This document shows, one piece after another, positions 8,797 to 16,588 of a stretch of 64,000 bases of DNA. The translations under genes were made by a program, and so were the position numbers. This DNA comes from Phycisphaerae bacterium. Its GTDB lineage: Bacteria; Planctomycetota; Phycisphaerae; FEN-1346; JAACEH01. The notes beneath the pieces were generated by a model. It made no database searches, was not told the origin of the DNA, and was given only the letters and a program-made list of their open reading frames with translations. The stretch's first letter is position 1, and each line of letters starts with the position of its first letter. Location of the stretch: the NCBI GenBank assembly GCA_012729015.1, contig JAAYDY010000001.1, positions 78,120-142,119 on the forward strand. Reading direction: 5' to 3'.

Positions 8797-9830
8797 AGGG
8801 CCCCTCCCCCGGCGTCCCCCGCCGCCGCTGGACACACTGACGTTTGGGGGCCGTACCGTGGCATGGGCATCCTGCCCATGAGTGGCAGGGGCATCTTGCC
8901 GCTGCTTCCCCAGGACGTTGATGTTCCCGCCGCCGCTTCGCCGTGGAGCGTCCGTTCCAGCAGTTCTGCCGCATCGGCCATGCGCGGGCCGGGGATCGTC
9001 AGATACGCCTCGCGGAGCACCACCACGCGCCCCGACGCCACAGCCGGAATCGTCGGCCATCGCATCCACGGCTCGCGGTACTGCTCGTCCGTGAGCCCGG
9101 GAGCGATGTCGCCCGGCGCACTGATCAGAATCGCCTCGATGGGCCACTGCGACACCTTCTCGAAATGCACGCGCGGGTACCCCTCGGCCTCGACGACGTT
9201 CTCGCCGCCGGCCGCGTCGAGCAGCTCGGAAACGAACGTCCCGCGGCCAATCACGCTCACCTGGTTGCCCTCGCCCAGAACGCTCGGGAACACCATCAGC
9301 GTCCGCACCCTCGGCAAGGACGCCGTCCGCCGCCGCACGGCCTCCAGCCGCTCGCGAAGCCCGTCGGCCAGGGCCGACGCCCGGTCGGCCGCCCCCACTT
9401 CCGCGCCCAGCACCTCGATGGTCTCGTACACCTGCTGCACGGTGTCCGTCGGCGGGGCGATGCAGCGAATGCCCGCGGCCGTCAGCCGCCCGTAGCTGTC
9501 GGCCTTCGACGTGTTGAAGATCACCAGGTCCGGATGAACGGCCAGCAGTTCCTCGACCCGGACGTCCGTGTAGCTGCCGTAGGCCGGCAGCATCAGGGCC
9601 CGCGGCGGATAGCGACAATAGATGCTCCGCCCGACGACGCGGTCTCCCGCACCCAGGGCGAACAGGATTTCCGTGGCGCTGGGCACCAGGCTCACGACCG
9701 TCCGCTCGGCCGGCGGCCGGGGCGACAGCGCGCGCTCCTCCGTGCAGCCCGTCGCCGCCAATGCGACAACAGCCGCCCACGCCGCCGACAATGCCGCACG
9801 GCCACAGAGGGGCAACCCATGAACGCTCAT
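8793..9830 (-). CDS. ABC importer substrate-binding lipoprotein (BtuF-like) with repeat-encoded C-terminal tail
   Basis: A 345-residue protein. A signal sequence ends in AATGC, a slightly atypical lipobox. The mature part begins 'VVSLVPSATEILFALGAGDRVVG', diagnostic of the helical-backbone metal/cobalamin receptor family (BtuF, FepB). It should capture a metal chelate or corrinoid outside the membrane and deliver it to the permease. Conserved 'HPDLVIFNTS' and 'VGAAD' segments are present. The last ~44 residues do not belong to the family. They are translated from a family A repeat (GKMPLPLMGRMPMPRYG) that sits in frame before the stop. The stop still overlaps the permease GTG, so this longer version appears to be the translated one. 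A consensus promoter places the transcript start at or next to the ATG. Confidence 0.9.
   Translation of the reverse strand: MSVHGLPLCGRAALSAAWAAVVALAATGCTEERALSPRPPAERTVVSLVPSATEILFALGAGDRVVGRSIYCRYPPRALMLPAYGSYTDVRVEELLAVHPDLVIFNTSKADSYGRLTAAGIRCIAPPTDTVQQVYETIEVLGAEVGAADRASALADGLRERLEAVRRRTASLPRVRTLMVFPSVLGEGNQVSVIGRGTFVSELLDAAGGENVVEAEGYPRVHFEKVSQWPIEAILISAPGDIAPGLTDEQYREPWMRWPTIPAVASGRVVVLREAYLTIPGPRMADAAELLERTLHGEAAAGTSTSWGSSGKMPLPLMGRMPMPRYGPQTSVCPAAAGDAGGGAL
8833..8927. repeat. Family A repeat inside the binding-protein gene
   Basis: The two palindromes match the 10147-10248 element over almost their whole length, including degenerate outer arms (ACTGACGTTTGG on the left, CAGGACGTTGATGTTCCC on the right). 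It is read in frame as the C-terminus of the binding protein. Confidence 0.8.
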
Positions 9831-9837
9831 GACCGAG

Positions 9838-9866
9838 AGTCTAGGGGGGAGTCGAAAAAAAGTCAA
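9838..9866 (-). promoter_or_regulatory. Promoter for the ABC importer operon, probably leaderless
   Basis: On the minus strand TTGACT and TAGACT are 17 bp apart. Only 7 bp separate the -10 box from the ATG of the binding protein, so transcription should begin at or beside the start codon. Confidence 0.55.
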
Positions 9867-9929
9867 AAGCGATCCGTGCCGCGGCGAAATGCCGGGAAGA
9901 CCCGACGGCGACCATGCGTTGTCTGAACG

Positions 9930-9982
9930 ACGCACGGTCGCATGCACAGCACCGCGAGTTGCACCGATCTGCGACCGTGCGT
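9930..9982. repeat. 13-bp perfect inverted repeat with 27-base spacer
   Basis: ACGCACGGTCGCA (9930-9942) is exactly complementary to TGCGACCGTGCGT (9970-9982). It sits about 65 bp upstream of the importer promoter -35 box. It could be an operator, part of a structured RNA or a remnant mobile element. No T tract follows on either strand. Confidence 0.6.
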
Positions 9983-10139
9983 GGCGGTGGTTTCGGTTGG
10001 GGCGCTTGGGTGATGCGGACCGACCCTGAGCCCGGCGCCAGGGCTCGGCGCCGCAACCTATGGTGCGAGGCGGCGGGGTGTGCCGTGGACGTTTCCACGG
10101 CCCCCCGCCCGCCATAATGTCGCACGCCCGGCGCCTCAC

Positions 10140-10255
10140 ACATGCGGGGTGCATTAACGTTTTGGGGAAGCAGGGGCAAGATGCCCCTGCCACTCATGGG
10201 CAGGATGCCCATGCCACGGTACAGCCCGCAAAACGTTAATGCACCCCAACATGCG
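10140..10255. mobile_element. MITE-like element (family A) with 19-bp terminal inverted repeats
   Basis: A family A core (two nested palindromes) is enclosed by perfect 19-bp inverted ends, GGGGTGCATTAACGTTTTG and its complement. ACATGCG occurs at both borders (10140-10146 and 10249-10255), a candidate target-site duplication. It encodes no protein, so any transposase must act in trans. The rest of the gap between the importer and the protease gene holds the 9930 inverted repeat and two promoters. Confidence 0.65.
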
Positions 10256-10262
10256 AATCGCC

Positions 10263-10292
10263 TTGACCCGCCGCCCAACACCCGGGTATAGT
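10263..10292 (+). promoter_or_regulatory. Predicted promoter of the M50 protease gene
   Basis: TTGACC and TATAGT with 18 bp spacing, about 100 bp before the ATG and only 8 bp beyond the candidate target duplication of the MITE. Confidence 0.45.
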
Positions 10293-10390
10293 CGCAGTGT
10301 GTCGCCGCGTCGTCCACGCGACGGCGCCTCTGCACGCGGCTGCCATCGTTCTGCGGCCGTCGAACGCCCGGCCCTCCGTGGGATGCGACC

Positions 10391-11512
10391 ATGCTCAAAC
10401 GCCGCCTGACCCTGTTTCGGCTCTTCGGCATCCCCGTCCGACTCGGCGTCTCGTGGCTCATCCTGTTCGCCGTGGTCTTCGTGGGGCTGGCCCAATCGTA
10501 CTACACAGACTCGTTTGGGCTCTCCAGCCGCCAGATCTATCTGATGTCACTCGTCGCCACGATCCTCTATCTCGGCTCGCTCCTGATGCACGAGTTCGGC
10601 CACGCCCTGGCCGCCAAGGCCTTCGACGTGCCGGTGCTCTCGGTCGAACTGTTCGCCCTCGGCGGCGTGGCGCGCATGGGCGGATTCACCCGACGCCCTC
10701 GCGACGAATTCGTCATGGCCGCCGCCGGACCGACCGTGTCGCTGATTCTGGCCGTCCTGTTCGCCATGGCGGCAGCGGCCAGCGTCTTCGTCCTGCAACT
10801 GCCCCCGGTCATCGTCGATCTCTGGCAAAAGGTGGCCTTGTTCAATACGGCGATCATGCTCTTCAATCTCCTGCCGGCCTATCCCCTGGACGGCGGGCGA
10901 CTGCTCCAGGGGCTGCTCTGGTGGCTCACCGGCCGCAGGACACTTGCGGCCGGCATTGCCGCCGCGGTGGGATTCCTCCTGGCTGCCGCCCTGGGTGCCG
11001 TCGGCCTGTTCTTCCTGCTGACCCAGGGCCTGAACATCGGCACCGTCTGGCCGATCGCCCTGGGCGGGTTCGTGGCCACGGCCGCCCTCGGGGCCTACCG
11101 CGCCACCCGGAACGTCGACCGCATGAGCGCCATGACCGCCGGGCAGGCCGTCGATCCGAACGTACAGACCATCGACGCCGCGGCGTCGGCCGATCCGGCC
11201 AGCCCCGTCGTCGTACAGACCACCCTGCCCTTGGTGCTCGTGCTGGACGACCAGCACCGTGCCGCAGCCGTCATGGTCCCGCCCGGCAACCCCCGCCACG
11301 TTCCCGGTGCCGACAGCGACTGGCCTACGGCCCTCATCGAACCGAATCGCCGCGTGGCCGATTCCTCGCCCCTCCTGGAGGCCGTGGACCGCATGGGCCG
11401 CATGAACACCTTCTGGCTCGTCGTCGAGGACGCCCAGGGCCGCTACGTGGGCACCGTCACGACGCCCGGCCTGCGTCAGATGATGCAACGGCAAGGCCGC
11501 GTTTTCCCTTGA
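10391..11512 (+). CDS. Site-2 protease family (M50) membrane zinc peptidase
   Basis: A 373-residue integral membrane metalloprotease. The zinc ligands are HEFGH (near residue 67) and the aspartate in 'NLLPAYPLDGGR' (near 163), both within membrane helices, as in the Rip/SpoIVFB-type branch. About six hydrophobic spans occupy residues 1-240. The last ~130 residues form a soluble region with two weak repeats ('VVVQTTLPLVLVLDD', 'VADSSPLLEAVDRMG'), like the degenerate CBS-domain pair often fused to this subfamily. It would cleave transmembrane or membrane-proximal substrates, perhaps in response to a nucleotide sensed by the CBS part. The substrate is not suggested by neighbours. Confidence 0.9.
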   Translation: MLKRRLTLFRLFGIPVRLGVSWLILFAVVFVGLAQSYYTDSFGLSSRQIYLMSLVATILYLGSLLMHEFGHALAAKAFDVPVLSVELFALGGVARMGGFTRRPRDEFVMAAAGPTVSLILAVLFAMAAAASVFVLQLPPVIVDLWQKVALFNTAIMLFNLLPAYPLDGGRLLQGLLWWLTGRRTLAAGIAAAVGFLLAAALGAVGLFFLLTQGLNIGTVWPIALGGFVATAALGAYRATRNVDRMSAMTAGQAVDPNVQTIDAAASADPASPVVVQTTLPLVLVLDDQHRAAAVMVPPGNPRHVPGADSDWPTALIEPNRRVADSSPLLEAVDRMGRMNTFWLVVEDAQGRYVGTVTTPGLRQMMQRQGRVFP

Positions 11513-11536
11513 CCGTCAAGCCGATACGACTATCAT
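11509..11536 (+). promoter_or_regulatory. Promoter of the cimA-valS leader transcript
   Basis: TTGACC and TATCAT with 16 bp spacing. The -35 box overlaps the stop codon of the M50 gene. Transcription from here would produce a leader of about 250 bases carrying the small reading frame and the competing hairpins. Confidence 0.5.
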
Positions 11537-11575
11537 AGTGTTCCGCGAATCAGGCACGTGGGAGAATGTGGCGCT

Positions 11576-11677
11576 ATGGCCAACCGGAAAGTGACTTGGC
11601 GTTCTGACGCTCGGAACGGGTCCCGGCCGGCCGTGCGCCGCATCATCGTCATCGTACCCGGTCCCTCCGGGGCGTGA
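11576..11677 (+). CDS. Putative attenuator leader peptide, Ile/Val-rich
   Basis: A 33-residue reading frame with GGAG about 11 bp before its ATG. A shorter version could start at the GTG at 11633. Near its end come five consecutive branched-chain codons, Ile-Ile-Val-Ile-Val (11642-11656), then Pro-Gly-Pro-Ser-Gly-Ala and TGA. These control codons lie just before the first arm of the leader hairpins, and the stop codon just after it. That is the geometry of ribosome-stalling attenuation. The downstream genes make isoleucine precursor and charge tRNA-Val, which fits the codon choice. Translation is inferred and not proven. Confidence 0.6.
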   Translation: MANRKVTWRSDARNGSRPAVRRIIVIVPGPSGA

Positions 11678-11708
11678 CGCCACGCTTCAACCGCTCAAAC
11701 CCCGGAGG
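11664..11708 (+). promoter_or_regulatory. Antiterminator hairpin of the cimA leader
   Basis: CCTCCGGGG (11664-11672) pairs perfectly with CCCCGGAGG (11700-11708). The second arm is also the left arm of the downstream terminator, so the two structures exclude each other. A ribosome stalled on the Ile/Val codons would leave this arm free, whereas one at the leader stop codon would cover it. Confidence 0.65.
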
Positions 11709-11737
11709 CGACCCAACCAGGTGCTTCGGGGTTTTTT
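11697..11737 (+). terminator. Rho-independent terminator in the cimA leader
   Basis: AAACCCCGGAG pairs with CTTCGGGGTTT (one G-U pair, 16-base loop) and runs directly into TTTTTT. It lies about 57 bp before the cimA start codon, so it can only act as a regulated terminator for cimA-valS or end the upstream M50 transcript. With the antiterminator and leader peptide it forms a complete attenuator. Confidence 0.75.
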
Positions 11738-11793
11738 CGTGTCCTGACACGACGTTCGTTCCAAGCGAGGCGGCCCCTGCGGCCGAAAGACAT

Positions 11794-13368
11794 ATGACAA
11801 AGCTCGTCACATACGATACGACGCTCCGCGACGGCGCCCAGACCGAAGGCGTCTCCTTCAGCCTCGACGACAAACTCCTGATCGCCCGGAGGCTCGACCT
11901 GCTGGGCATCGACTACATCGAGGGCGGCTTCCCTCAGTCCAACGCCAAGGACGAGGCCTTTTTCCGTGAGCTGAAGCACCAACCCCTGAACCATGCACGC
12001 GTTACGGCGTTCGGCATGACCCGCCGCGCCGGCACGCGAGCGTCGGACGACGCCGGCCTGGCCGCCCTGGTGGCCGGCGAAACGCCCGCCTGCGCCCTGG
12101 TCGGCAAGTCCTGGGACTTCCATGTCACTGGGGCCCTGAGGGTCTCCCTCGATGAGAACCTGAAGATGATCGCCGAGTCCGTCGGTTATCTGAAGAGCCG
12201 CGGCCGCGAGGTGCTCTTCGATGCCGAGCACTTCTTCGACGGCCACAAGGCCAACCCCGACTACGCGATGCGTTGCCTCCAGGCCGCCGCCGAGGCCGGG
12301 GCCGACTGGCTTGTCCTCTGCGACACCAACGGCGGCACCCTGCCCCAGGACATCGAGGCCGCGGTGCGCGAGGTCCGGAGCCGGTTTTCTGTGCCGGCCG
12401 GCATCCACACCCATAACGACACCAGCCTGGCCGTGGCCGCCTCGCTGGCCGCCGTAGCCGGCGGCGCCACCCAGATCCAGGGCACCATCAACGGCCTGGG
12501 CGAGCGTTGCGGCAACGCCGACCTCTGCGCCTGTATCGCCAATCTGCAATTGAAGCTCGGCTACGACCTGTTGCCGGCCGAGCACCTGCGCCGCCTGACC
12601 GAAACGTCGCGGTTCGTCTACGAAATCGCCAACCTGAACCTCGTGCCGAACCAGCCGTACGTCGGCACCAGCGCGTTCGCCCACAAGGGCGGCATGCACG
12701 CCTCGGCCATGGCCCGCGACACGCGCAGCTACGAGCACGTGACGCCCGACCTGGTGGGCAACACCCGGCGCATCCTCATCAGCGAACTGGCCGGTGCAAG
12801 CAACGTCGCCCTGAAGGCCCGCAAGTTCAACGTCCAGGACGACAAGGCCCTCATGGCCCGCCTGCGCGACCGCGTCCAGCAGATGGAAAGCGAAGGCTAC
12901 CAGTTCGAGGCCGCCGAGGCGTCGTTCGAGATGCTCTTGCGGCGCGAGATCGGCCAGCAGACCCGCTTCTTCGACCTCGACAACTACCACGTCAACATCT
13001 ACAAGGACAACGGCGACCAGCCGGTCACCGTGGCCACGGTGAAGATCAGCATCAACGGCCGCTCCGAGCACCACGTGGCCGAAGGCGACGGTCCGGTCAA
13101 CGCCCTCGACGCCGCCCTGCGCAAGGCCCTGCTCGGCGACTACCCGAACCTGTCGCAGATGCACCTGGCCGACTACAAGGTCCGCGTCATCAACTCCCAG
13201 GCCGCCACGGCCGCCAGGGTCCGCGTCACGATCGAGTCCAAAGACCAGGACGAGCACTGGGGCTCCGTCGGCGTCTCGGAGAACATCATCGACGCCTCGT
13301 GGCAGGCCCTGACCGATTCCATCGAGTACAAACTCTTGAAAGACCGCGAGGCCGCCGGGAAGAAGTGA
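11794..13368 (+). CDS. cimA: (R)-citramalate synthase
   Basis: A 524-residue enzyme of the LeuA/homocitrate-synthase superfamily. It condenses pyruvate and acetyl-CoA to citramalate, the first step of the threonine-independent isoleucine route. Seen in the sequence: 'TTLRDGAQ' (residues 9-16), metal-binding 'GIHTHNDT' (near 205), 'GTINGLGERCGNADL', and the re-citramalate signature 'FAHKGGMHASA'. The 'NTRRILISELAGASN' segment is typical of the CimA type rather than LeuA. The C-terminal ~120 residues match the LeuA-type allosteric domain that binds the end product. I chose MTKLVTYD as start because the upstream open frame runs through the terminator. valS follows after 44 bp. Confidence 0.92.
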   Translation: MTKLVTYDTTLRDGAQTEGVSFSLDDKLLIARRLDLLGIDYIEGGFPQSNAKDEAFFRELKHQPLNHARVTAFGMTRRAGTRASDDAGLAALVAGETPACALVGKSWDFHVTGALRVSLDENLKMIAESVGYLKSRGREVLFDAEHFFDGHKANPDYAMRCLQAAAEAGADWLVLCDTNGGTLPQDIEAAVREVRSRFSVPAGIHTHNDTSLAVAASLAAVAGGATQIQGTINGLGERCGNADLCACIANLQLKLGYDLLPAEHLRRLTETSRFVYEIANLNLVPNQPYVGTSAFAHKGGMHASAMARDTRSYEHVTPDLVGNTRRILISELAGASNVALKARKFNVQDDKALMARLRDRVQQMESEGYQFEAAEASFEMLLRREIGQQTRFFDLDNYHVNIYKDNGDQPVTVATVKISINGRSEHHVAEGDGPVNALDAALRKALLGDYPNLSQMHLADYKVRVINSQAATAARVRVTIESKDQDEHWGSVGVSENIIDASWQALTDSIEYKLLKDREAAGKK

Positions 13369-13412
13369 CCGCCGCACCGCGACGCCAACGCACGGAGAAA
13401 TGCGAGCAGAAC

Positions 13413-16217
13413 ATGAACCAGACACAGACGCCCGACCTTCCGCCGCAATACGACCCCGCAGGCTTCGAGGCCCAGGTGAGGGCCCTGTGGGATCGCGGCA
13501 GCTACTTCCACGCCGATCCCGCCGCGCGCGGCGAGCCCTACACCATTGTCATTCCCCCGCCGAACGTCACCGGCGCGCTGCACATGGGCCACGGCCTGGA
13601 CAACACGCTCCAGGATATCCTGATCCGCTGGCGACGCATGCAGGGCCGCAACACCCTCTGGATGCCCGGCACCGACCATGCCGGCATCGCCACGCAGACC
13701 GTCGTCGAGAAACGCATCCTCGCCGAGGAAGGCAAAACCCGGCACCAGGTGGGCCGCGAGGCCCTCGTCCGCCGCATCTGGCAATGGAAAGACCAGTACG
13801 AGGCCCGCATCACCGGCCAGCTCAAGAGCATGGGCTGCTCGTGCGACTGGCAGCGGCAACGGTTCACGCTCGACGACCTGTGCGCCCGGGCCGTGCGGCA
13901 CACGTTTTTCCGCCTGTTCCGCGACGGCCTGATCTATCGCGGCAAGCGGCTCGTCAACTGGGACCCCGCCACCGAGACCACCCTGGCCGACGACGAGGTC
14001 GAATACGAAACCGTCCACAGCCATTTCTGGCACATACGCTATCCGCTGAGTGATGGCTCCGGACACGTCATCGTCGCCACCACGCGGCCCGAGACCATGC
14101 TGGGCGACACCGCCGTGGCCGTCAACCCGCAGGACCCGCGGTACCAGGCCCTCATCGGCCGCACGGTCAGGCTCCCCCTCATGGACCGCGACATCCCGAT
14201 CATCGGCGACGACTACGTGGATCGCCAGACGGGCACCGGGTGCCTGAAAGTCACGCCCGCCCACGACTTCAACGACTGGGCCATCGGCCAGCGGCACCAG
14301 TTGCCCGCGATCAACGTCCTGGAGCCCAACGGCACGATCAACGCCGACGGCGGCAAGTACGCCGGCCTGGACCGGTTCGAGGCCCGCAAGCGCATCGTGG
14401 CCGACCTGGAGGCCCTCGGCCTGGTCGAGAAGATCGAGGACTACACCCACGAAGTCGGCCACAGCTACCGCAGCCATGTCCCCATCGAGCCGTACCTGTC
14501 GGACCAGTGGTACGTGTCGGTCAAGGACGAAAAGCACAACCTCGCCCAGGCCGCCTCCGAGGCGGTCTCCAGCGGCCGCGTCCGATTCCACCCCGACCGC
14601 TACGCCCAGACGTACCTGTCGTGGCTCGAGAATCTGCGCGACTGGCCCATCAGCCGCCAACTCTGGTGGGGACACCGCATCCCCATCTGGTACGCCCCGG
14701 CCGAGGTGACCGACGAGCAGATGCAGAAGGCGTTCGGCGGCCGATCCGACGTGGCCTGCCGCCGCGATACCGAGAGCGGCACGTGGTACGTCTGCCCGTG
14801 CGAAGGCGAGCTCTCCGGCGACGAGCTGGGCAACGGCGTAACGTTGCAGCAGGACCCCGACGTCCTCGACACGTGGTTCTCCAGCGCCCTGTGGCCGCAC
14901 TCGACGCTTGGCTGGCCCGAGGCGACCGACGAGTTGAAGCGCTACTACCCGACGAGCACGCTCGTGACGGCCCGCGAGATCATCACGCTGTGGGTCTCGC
15001 GCATGGTCATGATGGGCCTCTACAATGTCGGCGACGTGCCGTTCACCGACGTCTTCATCCACGCCGTGATCCTCGACGGCAAGGGCCAGCGGATGAGCAA
15101 GTCCAAGGGCAACGGCATCGACCCCGTGGACATCATCGCCGCCTACGGGGCCGACGCCATGCGGTTCACCCTGGCTCAGATGACCACCGAGAGCCAGGAC
15201 ATCCGCATGCCCGTCGAGAAAGACGACCAGGGCCGCCTCACGAGTTCCCGGTTCGACATCGGCCGCAACTTCTGCAACAAGTTCTGGAACGCCGCGCGGT
15301 TCGCTTTCCTGAACCTGGCCGAGTTCAGCAACGAACCGCTGGACCGCTCGCACCTGCTGCTGGAAGACCGGTGGATTCTGTCGCGGCTGACCGGCACGGT
15401 GGCCGAGGCCACGGCCGCCCTCGAAGGATTCCGGTTCCACGACTGCATCGAGACGGTCTACAACTTCTTCTGGAGCGACTTCTGCGACTGGTACCTGGAA
15501 ATCACCAAGCCGCGCATGCGCGAGGCGGCCACGCGGGCCGTGCCGCAGAAGATCCTGGCCTACGCCCTGGACCGCCTGCTGCGACTGCTCCACCCCTTCG
15601 TGCCGCACATCACCGAGACCCTGTGGCAGCACCTGAACGCCCTGGTGCCGGACCGCTCGCTCGACGCCGAGGCCCCTGCCCCGGCCGCGGCGGCCTGCAC
15701 CGTGGCCCCCTGGCCCGAACCCGTGGCCGCGTTCCGCGACGCTGACGCCGAGACCGACTTCGCCCTCGTGCAAGCCACCATCCGGGCCATTCGCAACATC
15801 CGCGCCCGCATGGGCATCGCGCCGCGGACGCCCCTGGCCGCCGCCATCAAGGCCGCACCCGACGCCGTCGCACGCCTCCTCGCCGCCGCCGACACGATCA
15901 GCCATCTGGCCGTGCTCGATTCCGTCGCCGCCGCCGTCGACACGGCCAAGCCGCCCGCCTCGGCCACCGAAGTCGTCGAGGGCGTCGAGGTCTACGTGCC
16001 GCTGGCCGGCGTCATCGACCTGGAGACCGAGCGCGAGCGGCTGCGCAAACGCATCGCCGAGCAGGAGAAGTTCCGCGACGGCAGCCAGAAGAAGTTGTCG
16101 AACGAGAACTTCGTCGCCCGCGCGAAACCAGAGGTGGTTCAGGCCGAGCGCGACCGCCTCGACAAGATCAACGCCGAACTGGCCGCCCTGTTGGCGAACC
16201 TCAAGGACCTGGAGTAG
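13413..16217 (+). CDS. valS: Valyl-tRNA synthetase
   Basis: A 934-residue class I aminoacyl-tRNA synthetase charging tRNA-Val. HMGHG lies at residues 57-61 within 'PPNVTGALHMGHGLDN', and GQRMSKSKGN near residue 560 is the KMSKS loop. The large CP1 editing domain lies between ('ATTRPETMLGDTAVAVNP'). The last ~65 residues are a charged coiled coil ('ETERERLRKRIAEQEKF'), the ValS tRNA-binding arm. The ATG lies 44 bp after cimA and has only a weak purine-rich site. No terminator or promoter is seen between them, so valS should share the attenuator-controlled transcript. Confidence 0.97.
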   Translation: MNQTQTPDLPPQYDPAGFEAQVRALWDRGSYFHADPAARGEPYTIVIPPPNVTGALHMGHGLDNTLQDILIRWRRMQGRNTLWMPGTDHAGIATQTVVEKRILAEEGKTRHQVGREALVRRIWQWKDQYEARITGQLKSMGCSCDWQRQRFTLDDLCARAVRHTFFRLFRDGLIYRGKRLVNWDPATETTLADDEVEYETVHSHFWHIRYPLSDGSGHVIVATTRPETMLGDTAVAVNPQDPRYQALIGRTVRLPLMDRDIPIIGDDYVDRQTGTGCLKVTPAHDFNDWAIGQRHQLPAINVLEPNGTINADGGKYAGLDRFEARKRIVADLEALGLVEKIEDYTHEVGHSYRSHVPIEPYLSDQWYVSVKDEKHNLAQAASEAVSSGRVRFHPDRYAQTYLSWLENLRDWPISRQLWWGHRIPIWYAPAEVTDEQMQKAFGGRSDVACRRDTESGTWYVCPCEGELSGDELGNGVTLQQDPDVLDTWFSSALWPHSTLGWPEATDELKRYYPTSTLVTAREIITLWVSRMVMMGLYNVGDVPFTDVFIHAVILDGKGQRMSKSKGNGIDPVDIIAAYGADAMRFTLAQMTTESQDIRMPVEKDDQGRLTSSRFDIGRNFCNKFWNAARFAFLNLAEFSNEPLDRSHLLLEDRWILSRLTGTVAEATAALEGFRFHDCIETVYNFFWSDFCDWYLEITKPRMREAATRAVPQKILAYALDRLLRLLHPFVPHITETLWQHLNALVPDRSLDAEAPAPAAAACTVAPWPEPVAAFRDADAETDFALVQATIRAIRNIRARMGIAPRTPLAAAIKAAPDAVARLLAAADTISHLAVLDSVAAAVDTAKPPASATEVVEGVEVYVPLAGVIDLETERERLRKRIAEQEKFRDGSQKKLSNENFVARAKPEVVQAERDRLDKINAELAALLANLKDLE

Positions 16218-16270
16218 TCCGCACGGCCGGCTCGCCGCAGCTCCCGAGCCCCGTCAGGCATGGCCGTCGT

Positions 16271-16325
16271 CGTACCGTGGCACGGGCATCCTGCCCGTGA
16301 GTCCCAGGGGCATCTTGCCCCTGGC
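16271..16325. repeat. Family A palindromic repeat
   Basis: CGTGGCACGGGCATCCTGC-type palindrome followed by CAGGGGCATCTTGCCCCTG. The gap 16218-16588 also holds two partial 'TGCCTGCCCCGYCAGGCATG' units (near 16325 and 16419-16450) and a promoter. Nothing else is visible there. Confidence 0.8.
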
Positions 16326-16490
16326 CGTCCCGTCAGGCACGCCGAATCCCCCGACACCTCCGCGTGGCTGCCCCTCGACGGTGCTCGGGAACTACGTCAA
16401 GCAGCCACCCTACGCGCCGGGTGCCGTGCCTGCCCCGCCAGGCATGCCGAATGGCCTGACCCCTCCCTGCGCCGGGCACGCCTTTTCGAG

Positions 16491-16518
16491 TTGACCGCGG
16501 CACCAGGACGGGTACTAT
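16491..16518 (+). promoter_or_regulatory. Predicted promoter of the sugar-acid operon
   Basis: TTGACC and TACTAT, 16 bp spacing, about 70 bp before the chosen start of the SDR gene. Confidence 0.45.
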
Positions 16519-16588
16519 CTCGATGGGGGACGTTTCCTGCCGACGGCTTCCCGCGTCGGCTCAGAGAATTGCGCTGGAGCAGCGTGCC

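Noticed and set aside
6917..9780. Apparent long single proteins spanning ATPase plus permease or permease plus binding-protein regions
   Set aside because: The extra N-terminal stretches are translations of the neighbouring gene in the wrong frame. Start codons overlapping the previous stop, with ribosome sites, define three separate genes.
9831..10390. Cobalamin riboswitch upstream of the BtuF-like gene
   Set aside because: A GGTGCAACTC stretch resembles part of the aptamer, but the GCCACTG core, the B12 box and the P1 closure are missing. The conserved-looking part belongs to the 9930-9982 inverted repeat.
13173..15905. 910-codon minus-strand frame opposite valS
   Set aside because: Shadow of the ValS coding frame. 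The plus strand carries all synthetase signatures.
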